64,000 nt of DNA, from assembly GCA_965237775.1 (NCBI GenBank), contig OZ250155.1:1-64000 (forward strand). Direction: 5' to 3'. This document shows positions 16,482 through 25,059 of this stretch, in pieces (the first letter of the stretch is position 1; each line of letters begins with the position of its first letter). The notes under the pieces are model-generated. The model saw only the letters and a list, made by a program, of their open reading frames with translations. It did no database searches and was not told the origin of the DNA. A program made the translations under genes and the position numbers. This DNA comes from CATOSP01 sp965237775. GTDB lineage: Bacteria > Chloroflexota > Dehalococcoidia > Lucifugimonadales > UBA3495.

Positions 16482-18179
16482 TCAAGCTACCGGGGACTCA
16501 ATCGACACAAGAAGCTGCGGTTTTCCTGGACGGTGGATTTGCTTAAGCCGACGGTCAGGATGACTAGACTGACAGAAAGTCACCTGGCAGCCGGAAGTTC
16601 GATTCCAGTTAGGTGGGCCGGACTGGACGAAATCAAGAACCGAGGCCGACTCCGACGTCACCCCGTCCTGCGGCATGGGGATAGTATACGTCAGAACCGC
16701 CTCGTCCTCCACGATTTCGATGCCCTGCACGAAGTTGCGGATGAGGGCCTTCCACTCCGGGAACGTCCCTTCCCGGAGGAACTCCCGGAAGTCGGCCACG
16801 TACCCCTTTATCTCCCTGCTGGTGGGAAGTTCGGCCCTGCGCTGCTCCAACTGAGCCTCGGCCTCCTCCCGCGCCGCCGTCAACTGGTCCTGGCGGCTCT
16901 TCAGGGACAGGATGCGGGGCGACAGCGCCTCGATGGGCAACGGCTTGGTCTCCAGGGCCTGGTAGAGGTTCTCCAACCGGGTCTCCACGTCGGTTAGCTC
17001 GCTGTTTATGACCGTCAGCCTGCCGTTGACCTCACCGGCCAGGTTGTCGATCTCCTCGGCCACCAGGGTCACCAGCTCGGTGATGGTCTCCTCGGTGAGA
17101 AGCCGCTCCCGAACCTTCTCGATGACCAGGTCCTCCACCTTGGTTGCGTCCAGGTAGCGGGCGGTGCAGGCCCCGGCTCCCTCGCGAAACAGGCTCGCGC
17201 AGACGTAGTAGGCGAACTGGCCGCTCTTGGCTCCCTGGGCCGAGTAGGGCATGCCGCACACCCCACAGCGGAGCAGGCCGCTTAGCAGGTACTGGCTGCC
17301 CACCCGCGCGGTCCGCTGCACCGTGGGAGCCCGCTCATGGAGTCCCTGCTGCACCAGGTCGAAAGTCTCCCTGGACACCAGCGCGGGCCAGGCGTTCTCC
17401 ACCCTCACCGGCTCTCCCGCCTTCTCGTCCTTGCTCTTGACCCCCCAGACGGATGTTCCGGTGTACGCTTCGTTGGTCAGCAGGTAGTGGACGATGTTCT
17501 TTTGCCAGCGCCGTCCCCGGTTGGTGATGCCCCTACCGTTCAGCTCCTTGCAGATTTCCTTCAGCCCGTTGCCCAGGCGGGAACTCTCGAATATCTCCTT
17601 CACGATGGGAGCGGCTACCGGGTCAACCTCGAGCGTGGGGCGGTCCTTCATTCCGTCGCTGACCTTGATGCGGTTGTAGCCGAAGGGGGCCTTGGAACCC
17701 AGGAAGAAGCCCCTTGACGCCGCCTCCCGCATTCCCCGGACAATTTCTTGGGAAAAATTTCCCGAGTAAAATTCGTCCACGGACTCGATGATGGCCTCCA
17801 TCAGCTTGCCGGTGGGGGAGTCGTCGGCGTGCTCGGTGATGGAGACGACGCGGATGCCCTTGCGCCTAAGCATGGACTTGAAGGCCACGGCGTGCTCCCG
17901 CTTGCGGGTGAAGCGCGAGAATTTCCAGACCAGAATCACCTGGAAAGGGGCCGTCGCCTTGCCGCCCTCGTCGATCATGTTGCGGAACTGGGGCCGGTCG
18001 GCGATACGGCCGCTCTCGGCCTCGTCCACGTACTCGCGGGCCACGGTGTAGCCGTTGTTCTTCGCGTAGTCTCTCAAGGCCCGCATCTGAGCGGCCACGG
18101 ACAGGTCCACGTCCTGGCGGTCGCTGGAGACCCGGGCGTAGAGGGCTGCCGGGGTCAGTGGTTGAAACTGTTTCTGCAT
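16482..18179 (-). CDS. Large serine recombinase (site-specific integrase)
   Basis: 565 residues in the usual order. A resolvase catalytic domain (~10-155) has ARVSSDRQ with the nucleophilic Ser, and VILVWKFSRFTRKREHAVAF. A Recombinase domain (~170-280; ELNGRGITNRGRRWQKNIVH) follows, then a zinc ribbon (CGVCGMPYSAQ, later CTARYLDATKVEDL) and a C-terminal coiled coil. Such enzymes integrate phages and integrative elements at short att sites. The ATG has an AGGAGCG box. The last ~45 residues (from SGPPNWNRTSG) look unlike the family and cover an att-like repeat at 16604-16629, so the 3' end of the gene may have been created by integration. Confidence 0.93.
   Translation of the reverse strand: MQKQFQPLTPAALYARVSSDRQDVDLSVAAQMRALRDYAKNNGYTVAREYVDEAESGRIADRPQFRNMIDEGGKATAPFQVILVWKFSRFTRKREHAVAFKSMLRRKGIRVVSITEHADDSPTGKLMEAIIESVDEFYSGNFSQEIVRGMREAASRGFFLGSKAPFGYNRIKVSDGMKDRPTLEVDPVAAPIVKEIFESSRLGNGLKEICKELNGRGITNRGRRWQKNIVHYLLTNEAYTGTSVWGVKSKDEKAGEPVRVENAWPALVSRETFDLVQQGLHERAPTVQRTARVGSQYLLSGLLRCGVCGMPYSAQGAKSGQFAYYVCASLFREGAGACTARYLDATKVEDLVIEKVRERLLTEETITELVTLVAEEIDNLAGEVNGRLTVINSELTDVETRLENLYQALETKPLPIEALSPRILSLKSRQDQLTAAREEAEAQLEQRRAELPTSREIKGYVADFREFLREGTFPEWKALIRNFVQGIEIVEDEAVLTYTIPMPQDGVTSESASVLDFVQSGPPNWNRTSGCQVTFCQSSHPDRRLKQIHRPGKPQLLVSIESPVA
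16604..16629 (+). repeat. att-like repeat shared with 33942-33967
   Basis: 26 bases with core GGTGGGCC and GACTGGACG, 24 identical to 33942-33967 in the same orientation and about 20 identical to 11642-11667. It lies inside the 3' end of the serine recombinase frame. Candidate attL for a segment of ~17.3 kb. Confidence 0.6.
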
Positions 18180-18217
18180 ATGCGCTCCTTTTTTGTTTGG
18201 TCGTGGCAGCGGTTGCT

Positions 18218-18544
18218 TTACTCGTCGGCTGGGTCGGCGGTGGGGATGACCTGGAGGCTGAAGCCCTGGGCTTGCAGCACCTTGAGCACTGTGTTGAACT
18301 CAGGGCTGGCCCCGGCCCGCATGGACTTGTACAGACTTTTCTCGCCCAGGCCGGTCTCCCGGGCCACCCGCCGCATCCGGTGGGCGCGGGTCATTTCCCC
18401 CAGGGTGCCCATTATGCGGTCCAGGTCTCCCGCTTCCAGCGCGGCGTTCAGGGCAGCCGTCATCTCGTCCGACCTGGCTGGGTACTCCGCCCGCGTCTCG
18501 GTGCTGCCCATCGCCGTTCGCTCGCCGTCGTGAGTTTGACCCAT
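18218..18544 (-). CDS. HigA-like putative addiction-module antidote (COG3636 type), toxin missing
   Basis: 108 residues. The second half is the recognisable helix-turn-helix antidote: ALEAGDLDRIMGTLGEMTRA, RVARETGLGEKSLYKSM, PEFNTVLKVLQAQGFSL. In homologues it represses its own operon and neutralises a RelE/HigB-like toxin encoded just upstream. Here an IS701 copy begins 31 bp upstream and no toxin gene is seen on its far side, so the antitoxin is an orphan. MGST at 18511 is an alternative start. Confidence 0.75.
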   Translation of the reverse strand: MGQTHDGERTAMGSTETRAEYPARSDEMTAALNAALEAGDLDRIMGTLGEMTRAHRMRRVARETGLGEKSLYKSMRAGASPEFNTVLKVLQAQGFSLQVIPTADPADE

Positions 18545-18575
18545 GTCCCACTATGTTATCCCACCGGATACCTAG

Positions 18576-20027
18576 TACTACAACGACGGGTTATTTGGTA
18601 GGATAGGTGACCAGATGGTGATGGGTGGTTTGGGTGATGGATGCGGCGAACTTCGAGCGGGTCTACGACGGCTTTCAGCAATTTCATGCCTTCTTCGCCC
18701 AGGCCTTTGGCCGCAAGCAATGGCGGGAACGCAGCCGGAACTATCTTCAGGCCCTGCTGGTGCAGTCTGGGGAGCGGCGCAACGCTGAGAATCTTTCCGA
18801 ATCGGTGGGCGTCTCGGCACGGGCGCTGCAGCGCTTTCTCACCGAGGCTCGCTGGGACGATGACGCAGTGATGGGACGCTTGCAGGAGTATCTGGCCCCC
18901 AGGCTGGCTCACCCTGAGGCGGTGTGGGTGTTCGACGGCAGCGACTTCCCCAAGCAGGGCGGGAAGTCGGCGGGAGTGGCCCGGCAGTACTGTGGGAGAC
19001 TGGGCAAGGTGGCAAACTGCCAGGCCGGGATGTTTCTGGCCTACGTCAGCCCCCTGGGCCGGGCGTTGGTGGACAAACGGCTGTATCTGCCCGAGAGTTG
19101 GACTTCGGACCCGGGCCGCTGTGCGGCGGCGGGTGTGCCGAAGGAGCGGGGGAGCTACCGTTCGAAGACGGAGTTGGCCCTGGTGATGCTGGAGCGGGCC
19201 AGGGAACTGGGTCATCTCAGGGCCAAGTGGGTTGCCGGAGACGACGCCTTCGGGATGTCGCCGTCCTTCCGGGAGGGACTGGCGGCTCAGGGGATGTGGT
19301 ACGTGCTGGACGTCCCCGGCGGCAGCACGGTGTGGCCTTTGGAGCCTTCGTGGACCAATCCGGAATATCAGGGGTTCGGGCGTCCCCGCAAACCCAAGCT
19401 CAGGGATGGGCAGCGCCGGACCATGGAGCAACGCAGTGATGAATTGCCGGAGGAGGCCTGGCGGGAGATAACGGTGGCGGAGGGATCCCAGGGGCCCCGC
19501 ACCTACCGTTTCAGCGCCCAGCGGGTGCGGGTAACCGAGAGGCGCAAGCCCGGTGAGGTGGTCTGGGCCATCTGGCGATGTAACCTGGACGGCAGCGAGC
19601 CTCGCTACTACCTGTCCAACGCCCCAGAAGGCACTCCCCTGGAGACCCTGGCGTACGTGGGCGGTTCCAGGTGGCGCATTGAAACGGAGTTCGAGACTGA
19701 GAAGGGCGACGTGGGGCTGGACGAATACGAGACCCGGAGCTGGGCGGGCTGGCATCACCATATCGCAATGTGCCTGCTGGGCGGGGCATTCCTGCTGGAC
19801 TTGCAGCAGGAATGGGGGGGAAAAGATGACCCGGATCACCCGATCCCAAGTGTACCGGGTGGTGCGGGAGATGCTGCCCAGGGAACAGTTCGGGCCGGAT
19901 GAGTTGCTGCTATGGCTGGCGGATACGCAGTTACGCAACGAACGGGCGCGCCGCTCCCACGAGAAACGCCGCGCCGCCCGCCGTGAAGGCAGGATGGAGC
20001 CGCCACCCTAAAGTCGTCGTTGTAGTA
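18576..20027 (+). mobile_element. IS701-family insertion sequence
   Basis: 1452 bp flanked by CTAG on both sides (18572-18575 and 20028-20031), read as the 4-bp target duplication. Terminal inverted repeats begin TACTACAACGACG on the left and, reversed, TACTACAACGACG on the right. It carries one transposase gene. Insertion removed the upstream context of the antitoxin gene. Confidence 0.9.
18625..19902 (+). CDS. IS701 transposase, C-terminus out of frame after a G7 run
   Basis: DDE_5 transposase of 425 residues as annotated. Motifs: VWVFDGSDFPKQGGKSAGVA (first Asp), KWVAGDDAFGMSPSFREGL (second Asp) and WRIETEFETEKGDVGLDEYE (Glu). At 19814-19820 seven G precede AAAAG. With six G the frame would continue EWGEKMTRITRSQVYRVV to a TAA near 20011, giving the normal family C-terminus; as it stands the last ~25 residues are out of frame. 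The 3' part could also start by itself at the ATG of MTRITRSQ, which has the G run as a ribosome site. Confidence 0.88.
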   Translation: MVWVMDAANFERVYDGFQQFHAFFAQAFGRKQWRERSRNYLQALLVQSGERRNAENLSESVGVSARALQRFLTEARWDDDAVMGRLQEYLAPRLAHPEAVWVFDGSDFPKQGGKSAGVARQYCGRLGKVANCQAGMFLAYVSPLGRALVDKRLYLPESWTSDPGRCAAAGVPKERGSYRSKTELALVMLERARELGHLRAKWVAGDDAFGMSPSFREGLAAQGMWYVLDVPGGSTVWPLEPSWTNPEYQGFGRPRKPKLRDGQRRTMEQRSDELPEEAWREITVAEGSQGPRTYRFSAQRVRVTERRKPGEVVWAIWRCNLDGSEPRYYLSNAPEGTPLETLAYVGGSRWRIETEFETEKGDVGLDEYETRSWAGWHHHIAMCLLGGAFLLDLQQEWGGKDDPDHPIPSVPGGAGDAAQGTVRAG

Positions 20028-20121
20028 CTAGTACGCAAGCGGGAAATGTCATTCGGCGCCGCCGGTTTCGGAGATTGCCTGCTCCCCTTCACCATCCGGC
20101 GGCAACCCGGCGCATGGGTCC

Positions 20122-20586
20122 CTACCTCAACACAAACCACCACAGGAGAACGCTGCCGACCAGCAGCACGAGCAGCACGACGGCGGTTACGCGGGCTGCG
20201 ATGAACAGCTCCTTCGTCTCCTTGTGCTCAGCGACCTCCTTCTGGTACGCTCTCTCAAGCTCATGGTAAGGCCGGTTGGCGGTGGCTGCGGACTCCCTGG
20301 CCTCGTCCCGCTCCCGCTCCAACTCGGACGCTCTGAGCTTCCACTCGGATACGCTTTGCTCCAACTCCCGCACAGTTCGCTGAAGCTCGTCCTCCCTGGC
20401 GACGGCCCGGCGCAGCAGTTCCTCGTCGGGGACGTACTCCGGCCCCTGCATCCGCACGTACACCCGGCGGCCCTCCCGGCGAACCTCGACCTCCCCCCGC
20501 CGGATCGTCCGGTCCAGGGTGGACAGGGAGATCTCCAGCTCCTCCGCCGCCTCCGCCTTGGACACCCAGCGGACTGACTCTTCCAT
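20122..20586 (-). CDS. Helix-turn-helix, coiled-coil protein with C-terminal membrane anchor
   Basis: About 154 residues from MEESVRWVSKAEAAEELEIS (GAGG box nine bases upstream; a 14-codon longer frame exists). Residues ~5-50 are an excisionase/MerR-like DNA-binding domain (LSTLDRTIRRGEVEVRREGR). Residues ~60-125 are a charged coiled coil (VRELEQSVSEWKLRASELER). The last ~20 (VVLLVLLVGSVLLWWFVL) are a membrane helix. A transcription-factor-like head on a membrane-tethered stalk is unusual. It stands 95 bp from IS701 and 272 bp from the replication-relaxation-like gene on the same strand, so the two may share an operon. Confidence 0.7.
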   Translation of the reverse strand: MEESVRWVSKAEAAEELEISLSTLDRTIRRGEVEVRREGRRVYVRMQGPEYVPDEELLRRAVAREDELQRTVRELEQSVSEWKLRASELERERDEARESAATANRPYHELERAYQKEVAEHKETKELFIAARVTAVVLLVLLVGSVLLWWFVLR

Positions 20587-20858
20587 CGCTCTTTCCTCGC
20601 TATAGGCTGACACGTCGGAGGGTTGCAAGTTGTCGAAACCCAGTACATTTTAATCCCAGTATTTTAGGCCCGCTATTCACTGCCGACCCTGACCGGTCAG
20701 GCGATGCTTCAACTCACTTTCGTACCTGAAACCGGCCCATGTCGGGCCTTTTTCAGCCTCCCCGGGCCACGGGATCGGGGCCTGCCGGGACAGTTTTGGA
20801 CACCCAGCGGGCGTTGTGGAGAGATGGGGCTGCGTCAGTAGCTGCGTCAGTAGCTCCA

Positions 20859-22599
20859 TCACGTAACCCCCTCTATAGGACGCATCCGGTGCCGCAGCGA
20901 GTCCCAGCCGTAGGCCGACAGCCCCCGCAGCGCCAGCCGCGGGGAGCGCGATTCCCACAGGGGACGCCAGGACCGGCCCAGCAGTCCCCGCCGGGTCAGC
21001 GCCGGCGGGGACGACACCAGGATGGGCAGCGTCATCAGGTTCATCCGGGTCGCCGTCCTCACGTATGTCTCCTCCACCTCCTCGTTGTCCACCACGAATA
21101 GCGTAACGGGAAACGGGGCCATGTCTGCTTCGGGAGCGTTGGACCAGTAGTAGCGGGTGTAGGGTCTCAGCCGGGCCAGCACTCCCCTGGGGTGGCGAGC
21201 GCGGAGCTCGTGCTCGAAGTAGAAGGGGATATGGAGTCCATCGACAACCAGCTGCCCCACGGCGTCCGGGGCGATGGCCGACTCCCCCCAGTTGAAGGCC
21301 CGGTCGGTCTTGGCCGTGGGGATGGACCACGTTAGCTCGGAGTCTGTTGCCGTCTGGGCCTCCGCCGCCAGCTCCGACAGGAACCAGGTCACCCCGTCGG
21401 CGTGCCTGGTCTGCCGCGCCCAGGTCTCGATGCGGTGGCCCACGTGCCGCCTGCGGCCCCTGTTGTCCGCGGTTAGCTCCGTACTCCAGATGCCCCGCGT
21501 CGTCGGCAGTTGCGCCCGGTCCCGGTGGGTGACGTAGCGGATGCCCTCCTCCGACAGGGTGTAGCGGACGTCGCCGCGCTTGCCCCGGCGCTCCAGCAGG
21601 TCCCAGGCATTCACGAGATTGTGCAGCATCTGGCTGACCCTCCCCTCGGAGACGCCCAGCCAGCGGGCCAGGTGCTCTCGGGGTATCATCGGGTGGTCGG
21701 TGACCAGGTCCAGCGTCCTCTTCTCCGACGGCGTTAGACCGAAGGCCGGCGCCGACGACACCATCTGCTCCGGGTCGGGAAGCGAGGCCCGCTTGCGCTC
21801 CGGCGGCTCGTTGAACCGTCCCCGGTTCGGGCTGCCGCGAGTGCTGATGAACTCCAGCGAGTAGGGCAGGCTGCCGAACACCCACGAGGCATAGCGCCAG
21901 GCATTGCTGTTCCAGTCTTCCAGCGCCTCCCGGGACTCCACGGCGACGTAGGCTTCCTCCAGGTTGGCGGTCTCGCAGAACTGGGTCGTCAACCGCTGTT
22001 CCCAGACGCTGGGGGTCAGTACCAGGACCGTGCCGGGGCGGAGCCGGTACCCGTACTCCGCGATGGCCCGCAGCCGGTCGTAGAGGGACCGCCGCCGCAG
22101 GCCCGGACCCTGGCGCACCACGCCGAAGCTGCGCCCGTCGTGGCGGGTGATAGGCGTCGAACCGGCCCCGGCGGTGAAAGTCCACCTGCGTCCGCAATCC
22201 ATCGGTTCCGGGAGAAAGAGACGCTGCCAGGCGGTAGATGGTTGCCACCGCGTCCATCCGGCGGATGAGCAAGGTGAGCCACTCCCGGGACACCGGGTAG
22301 GCCCTAACGAAATCCGAGGGTGTCTCGAAGCCGAGAATACCGGCGGCCTCGCCGACGCCCTTCCTCGTCAGGTAGTACCGCCTACTCGAAGGCAGGTGCG
22401 CCGTGCCGTGGCTGACCCGCCCCACGATGCCGTCGTCCAGCAGACCCGCCAGGCCCCGGTGCATGGCAACGTGTGCCTCCCCGGTGATCATAGCCAGTTC
22501 CGCCGTCTCTACCAAGGGCATCCGGCTCAGGTCGTGCAGCAGTTCCTGGTCGGAGACGCTAATGTATCGAGCGTAGCAGACCGAAGTCCCGACGGTCAT
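20859..22599 (-). pseudogene. Replication-relaxation-like winged-helix protein, frameshifted
   Basis: The N-terminal part (frame from 22599) has MPLVETAELAMITGEAHVAM and RRYYLTRKGVGEAAGILGF, a winged-helix domain. Near 22150 one extra base shifts the frame. The remaining ~430 residues (ITRHDGRSFGVVRQGPGL, LTPSEKRTLDLVTDHPMI, RHVGHRIETWARQT) continue in the next frame to 20859. The joined product (~570 residues) resembles the Replic_Relax/plasmid replication-relaxation family found on integrative elements, and in layout the larger protein at 44897-47386. A sequencing indel cannot be excluded. The start is uncertain (22599 or 22653). Confidence 0.6.
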
Positions 22600-22709
22600 C
22601 AGGCAAGTGTCAGTGACGGTGCGTGAGATTGGCGATTCTGTTGGTCCGAGCATTGCCGGGCGGTGTAGAATGAGAATCACCGAAGTAGGCCAGCACGGGG
22701 GTCATCACG

Positions 22710-22982
22710 ATGAATGCGCCAACCCGCCCGACAGCGGAGATCGCCCGCCTGGGCAAGGAGATATACGAGCGAGACATTCGCGGGCAGGTCGAAGATGCCC
22801 ACCACGGTGAGGTCGTCGCCATTGACGTGGATACCGGCAATTGGGCGGTTGGGGACAATGTGATTGACGCGACGGAACGCTTGCGGGTGAAGCTCCCGGG
22901 CGCGGTCAACGTCTTGAGCGAAAGGGTGGGATATCCTGCGCTGCGGCACTTCGGTGGGCGCCCCCTGGGGAGAGACCGGTGA
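22710..22982 (+). CDS. Small hypothetical protein paired with a retropepsin-like protein
   Basis: 90 residues, soluble: MNAPTRPTAEIARLGKEIYE, then GEVVAIDVDTGNWAVGDN. Its TGA overlaps the GTG of the next gene (GTGA), so the two are translationally coupled. Small proteins of this kind commonly precede aspartyl-protease-like partners in bacterial genomes; whether the pair is a toxin-antitoxin unit is not known. Confidence 0.65.
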   Translation: MNAPTRPTAEIARLGKEIYERDIRGQVEDAHHGEVVAIDVDTGNWAVGDNVIDATERLRVKLPGAVNVLSERVGYPALRHFGGRPLGRDR

Positions 22983-23350
22983 TCGAGGGCGTGGTGAACG
23001 CCGCATACGAGCCGGTGATAGCCCTCGCCGTGCAAGGCCAATCGGGGCAGTCTCGGGATATTGAGGCCGTCGTCGATACAGGCTTCAACGGGTTTCTCAC
23101 CCTGCCGACCACATTGGTGTCAGAACTGGGACTTCCCTTCGTCAGCATCGGCCGGGCGACTCTCGCCGACGGTAGTGAGATAGCCTACGATGTTTACGGC
23201 GCAACCGTGCTGTGGGACGGCCAGGCCTTATACGTCGAAGCCGACGCCGCTAACAGCACTCCGCTGGTGGGCATGATGCTCCTGGACGGACAGGACCTGA
23301 ACATCCAGGTCCGGGACGGCGGGCGCGTCGTCATCCAGGCCGGAGAGTAG
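22979..23350 (+). CDS. Retropepsin-like clan AA aspartic protease
   Basis: 123 residues. VVDTGFNGFLTLP (residues ~31-43) is the D-T-G active-site motif of single-domain clan AA proteases, followed by a hydrophobic flap region (GATVLWDGQALYVEA). VGMMLLDGQDLNIQV resembles the conserved second psi-loop G-x-D/L motif. It probably acts as a homodimer in the cytosol. GTG start behind GGGGAGAG, overlapping the preceding gene. The substrate may be its partner, but that is inference. Confidence 0.75.
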   Translation: MIEGVVNAAYEPVIALAVQGQSGQSRDIEAVVDTGFNGFLTLPTTLVSELGLPFVSIGRATLADGSEIAYDVYGATVLWDGQALYVEADAANSTPLVGMMLLDGQDLNIQVRDGGRVVIQAGE

Positions 23351-23412
23351 CCGGGGCATCTTCTGCCAGAACACGCCGGGACAGGTTCCAGCAGTCTGTA
23401 AGTCTGTCTCGC

Positions 23413-23613
23413 ATTGAAATCGAAGCACTGCCGGACGGGCGCTTGCAGGGGTAAAGCCCTGCGTTGGACCTGTGCCTGCGGTAGGAGTCGGGCGAGCTGG
23501 TGTTCTATGCTTCGGCCACAGGGCGGCGCATCGCCTCCCTGGAAGATGAACGGGAGGCCCGCGCAGCCGCCGAAGCCCGTGTCCGCGAGTTGGAAGAGCA
23601 ACTCTGCCGGTAA
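23413..23613 (+). pseudogene. Uma2-family nuclease remnant (C-terminus)
   Basis: One frame reads IEIEALPDGRLQG-stop-SPALDLCLR-stop-ESGELVFYASATG, then RRIASLEDEREARAAAEARV and RELEEQL. The last part is the typical C-terminal tail of Uma2 (DUF820) restriction-like proteins with their Ala/Glu coiled coil. Two in-frame stops (TAA, TAG) and the missing N-terminal nuclease domain mark it as dead. Confidence 0.6.
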
Positions 23614-24095
23614 GGCCCGTGAAGTTGCGCAAGTTGGCTCATAGGGGAAAGTAGGGCCCTTGGCGTATCTCGGACGCTTAGGCTGGAACCAGACGGAGCA
23701 GCCTGTAGCAAAGGCTTGGTCAGGGTAGTGATGACAATCCCCCCGCAAACTCTAAGCGCCAGAAAACGCCTTTACCCAGAAAAATATGGCACCTTCTTTC
23801 CCCGTAGCGATGCGAGGATTGTGACAGATTTCTACTAAACCAATACCAAGGTGGGATGTGCATTTCGGGATCTTGAAGACGACCGAAAGGACTCCACGGC
23901 TCCCCATATCACGTTCGGCCCCAACTGGGTCGCCACCGACAGTGTGGTCTAGCAATATGTACATTTCACCTTGGCTTTAGTTTAGGGTCTGCTTTTTATT
24001 CCTACCAAGAAACTCCAGTAGCGCAGCAATCGGCAGCAAGTCCGTTGCTTAAGGGGATCTTATCCCTAAAGTCGGTTAGGTGGACAGTGCGAAGG
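23614..24095. other. Mostly empty stretch with one doubtful small ORF
   Basis: Holds only the weak ORF at 23752-23964 (minus). A/T-richer than its surroundings between 23800 and 24050. No other feature found. Confidence 0.35.
23752..23964 (-). CDS. Doubtful small ORF
   Basis: 70 residues with an AAGGTG ribosome site two bases before the ATG. The composition is protein-like (GLVEICHNPRIATGKEGAIF) but no family is recognised. It could be a fragment of a larger lost gene. Confidence 0.25.
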   Translation of the reverse strand: MYILLDHTVGGDPVGAERDMGSRGVLSVVFKIPKCTSHLGIGLVEICHNPRIATGKEGAIFFWVKAFSGA

Positions 24096-25059
24096 CTATT
24101 CCAGGCTCAGGAAGCGACGCTCGCCTTCGAAACTGTAAAACGGTTCGTGAATCAGGACGAAATTACCGTCACTTGCTTCGATCTGAAAACAGACATTGCC
24201 TTCGGTCTGTCCCCCGGGAAATAGCTCGGCGTCCAGTTCGCCCGGTATGACTCCGCAGGAATGATCGAATGGCGTGTAAACGACCCGCTTGCCTCCAATC
24301 AGGCTGTAGTCGGATTCTGCCACGTTCAAGGAATCGGCACCGGAGGCGTAGGAAACTGCGACCGTCACCATGTAGAAGCGGTTTCCGGGTTCCGGCGGCT
24401 CGTTGAACTGATTGGCTTCCATCACCAAGTCGGCGGCGTCCTCCAAGATGCGGGTAACGACGATTTCCGTGCCGTCCGAACCCTGCAAAACATCGCCCGC
24501 CGCTACCGGATTGTCCAGCGTCATCCCTGGCGGCAAAGCTAGATTTTCCGGGGAAGGAGTTGTGAGTGGCACCGGAGAGAAATTTGCCTCAGAGCCAATG
24601 CTCTGAGGGTTAATGCTCAGGAAGCGGCGCTCGCTTTCGAAACTGTAAAACGATTCGTGAATCAGGACGAAATTACCATCACTTGCTTCGATCTGGAAAC
24701 AGACATTGCCTTCGGTCTTTCCCCCGGGAAATAGCTCGGCGTTCAGTTCGCCCGGTATGACTCCGCAGGAATGATCGAATGGCGTGTAAATGACTCTCTT
24801 GCTTCCGATCAGGCTGAAGTCGGATTCTGCCACGTTCAAGGAATCGGCACCGGACGCATAGGAAACTGCGACCGTCACCATGTAGAAGCGGTTTCCGGGT
24901 TCCGGCGGGTCGTTGAACTGATTGGCTTCCATCACCAAGTCGGCGGCGTCCTCCAAGATGCGGGTAACGACGATTTCCGTGCCGTCCGAACCCTGCAAGA
25001 CATCGCCCGCTGCTACCGGATTGTCCAGTGTCATCCCTGGCGGAATAGAAGTTGGCGTT
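24096..25059 (-). repeat. Tandem in-gene duplication of ~0.5 kb
   Basis: 24103-24545 and 24617-25055 are near-identical in DNA, not only protein. Most differences are single bases. Copies are in direct orientation and in frame. Confidence 0.85.

Noticed and set aside
16585..16625. tRNA T-arm at the end of the serine recombinase gene
   Set aside because: GTTCGATTC looks like a T-loop, but the flanking bases do not pair; kept only as an att-like repeat.
18556..19938. 460-codon minus-strand ORF opposite IS701
   Set aside because: Antisense shadow of the transposase; rich in His, Pro and Arg, as typical of GC-rich reverse frames.
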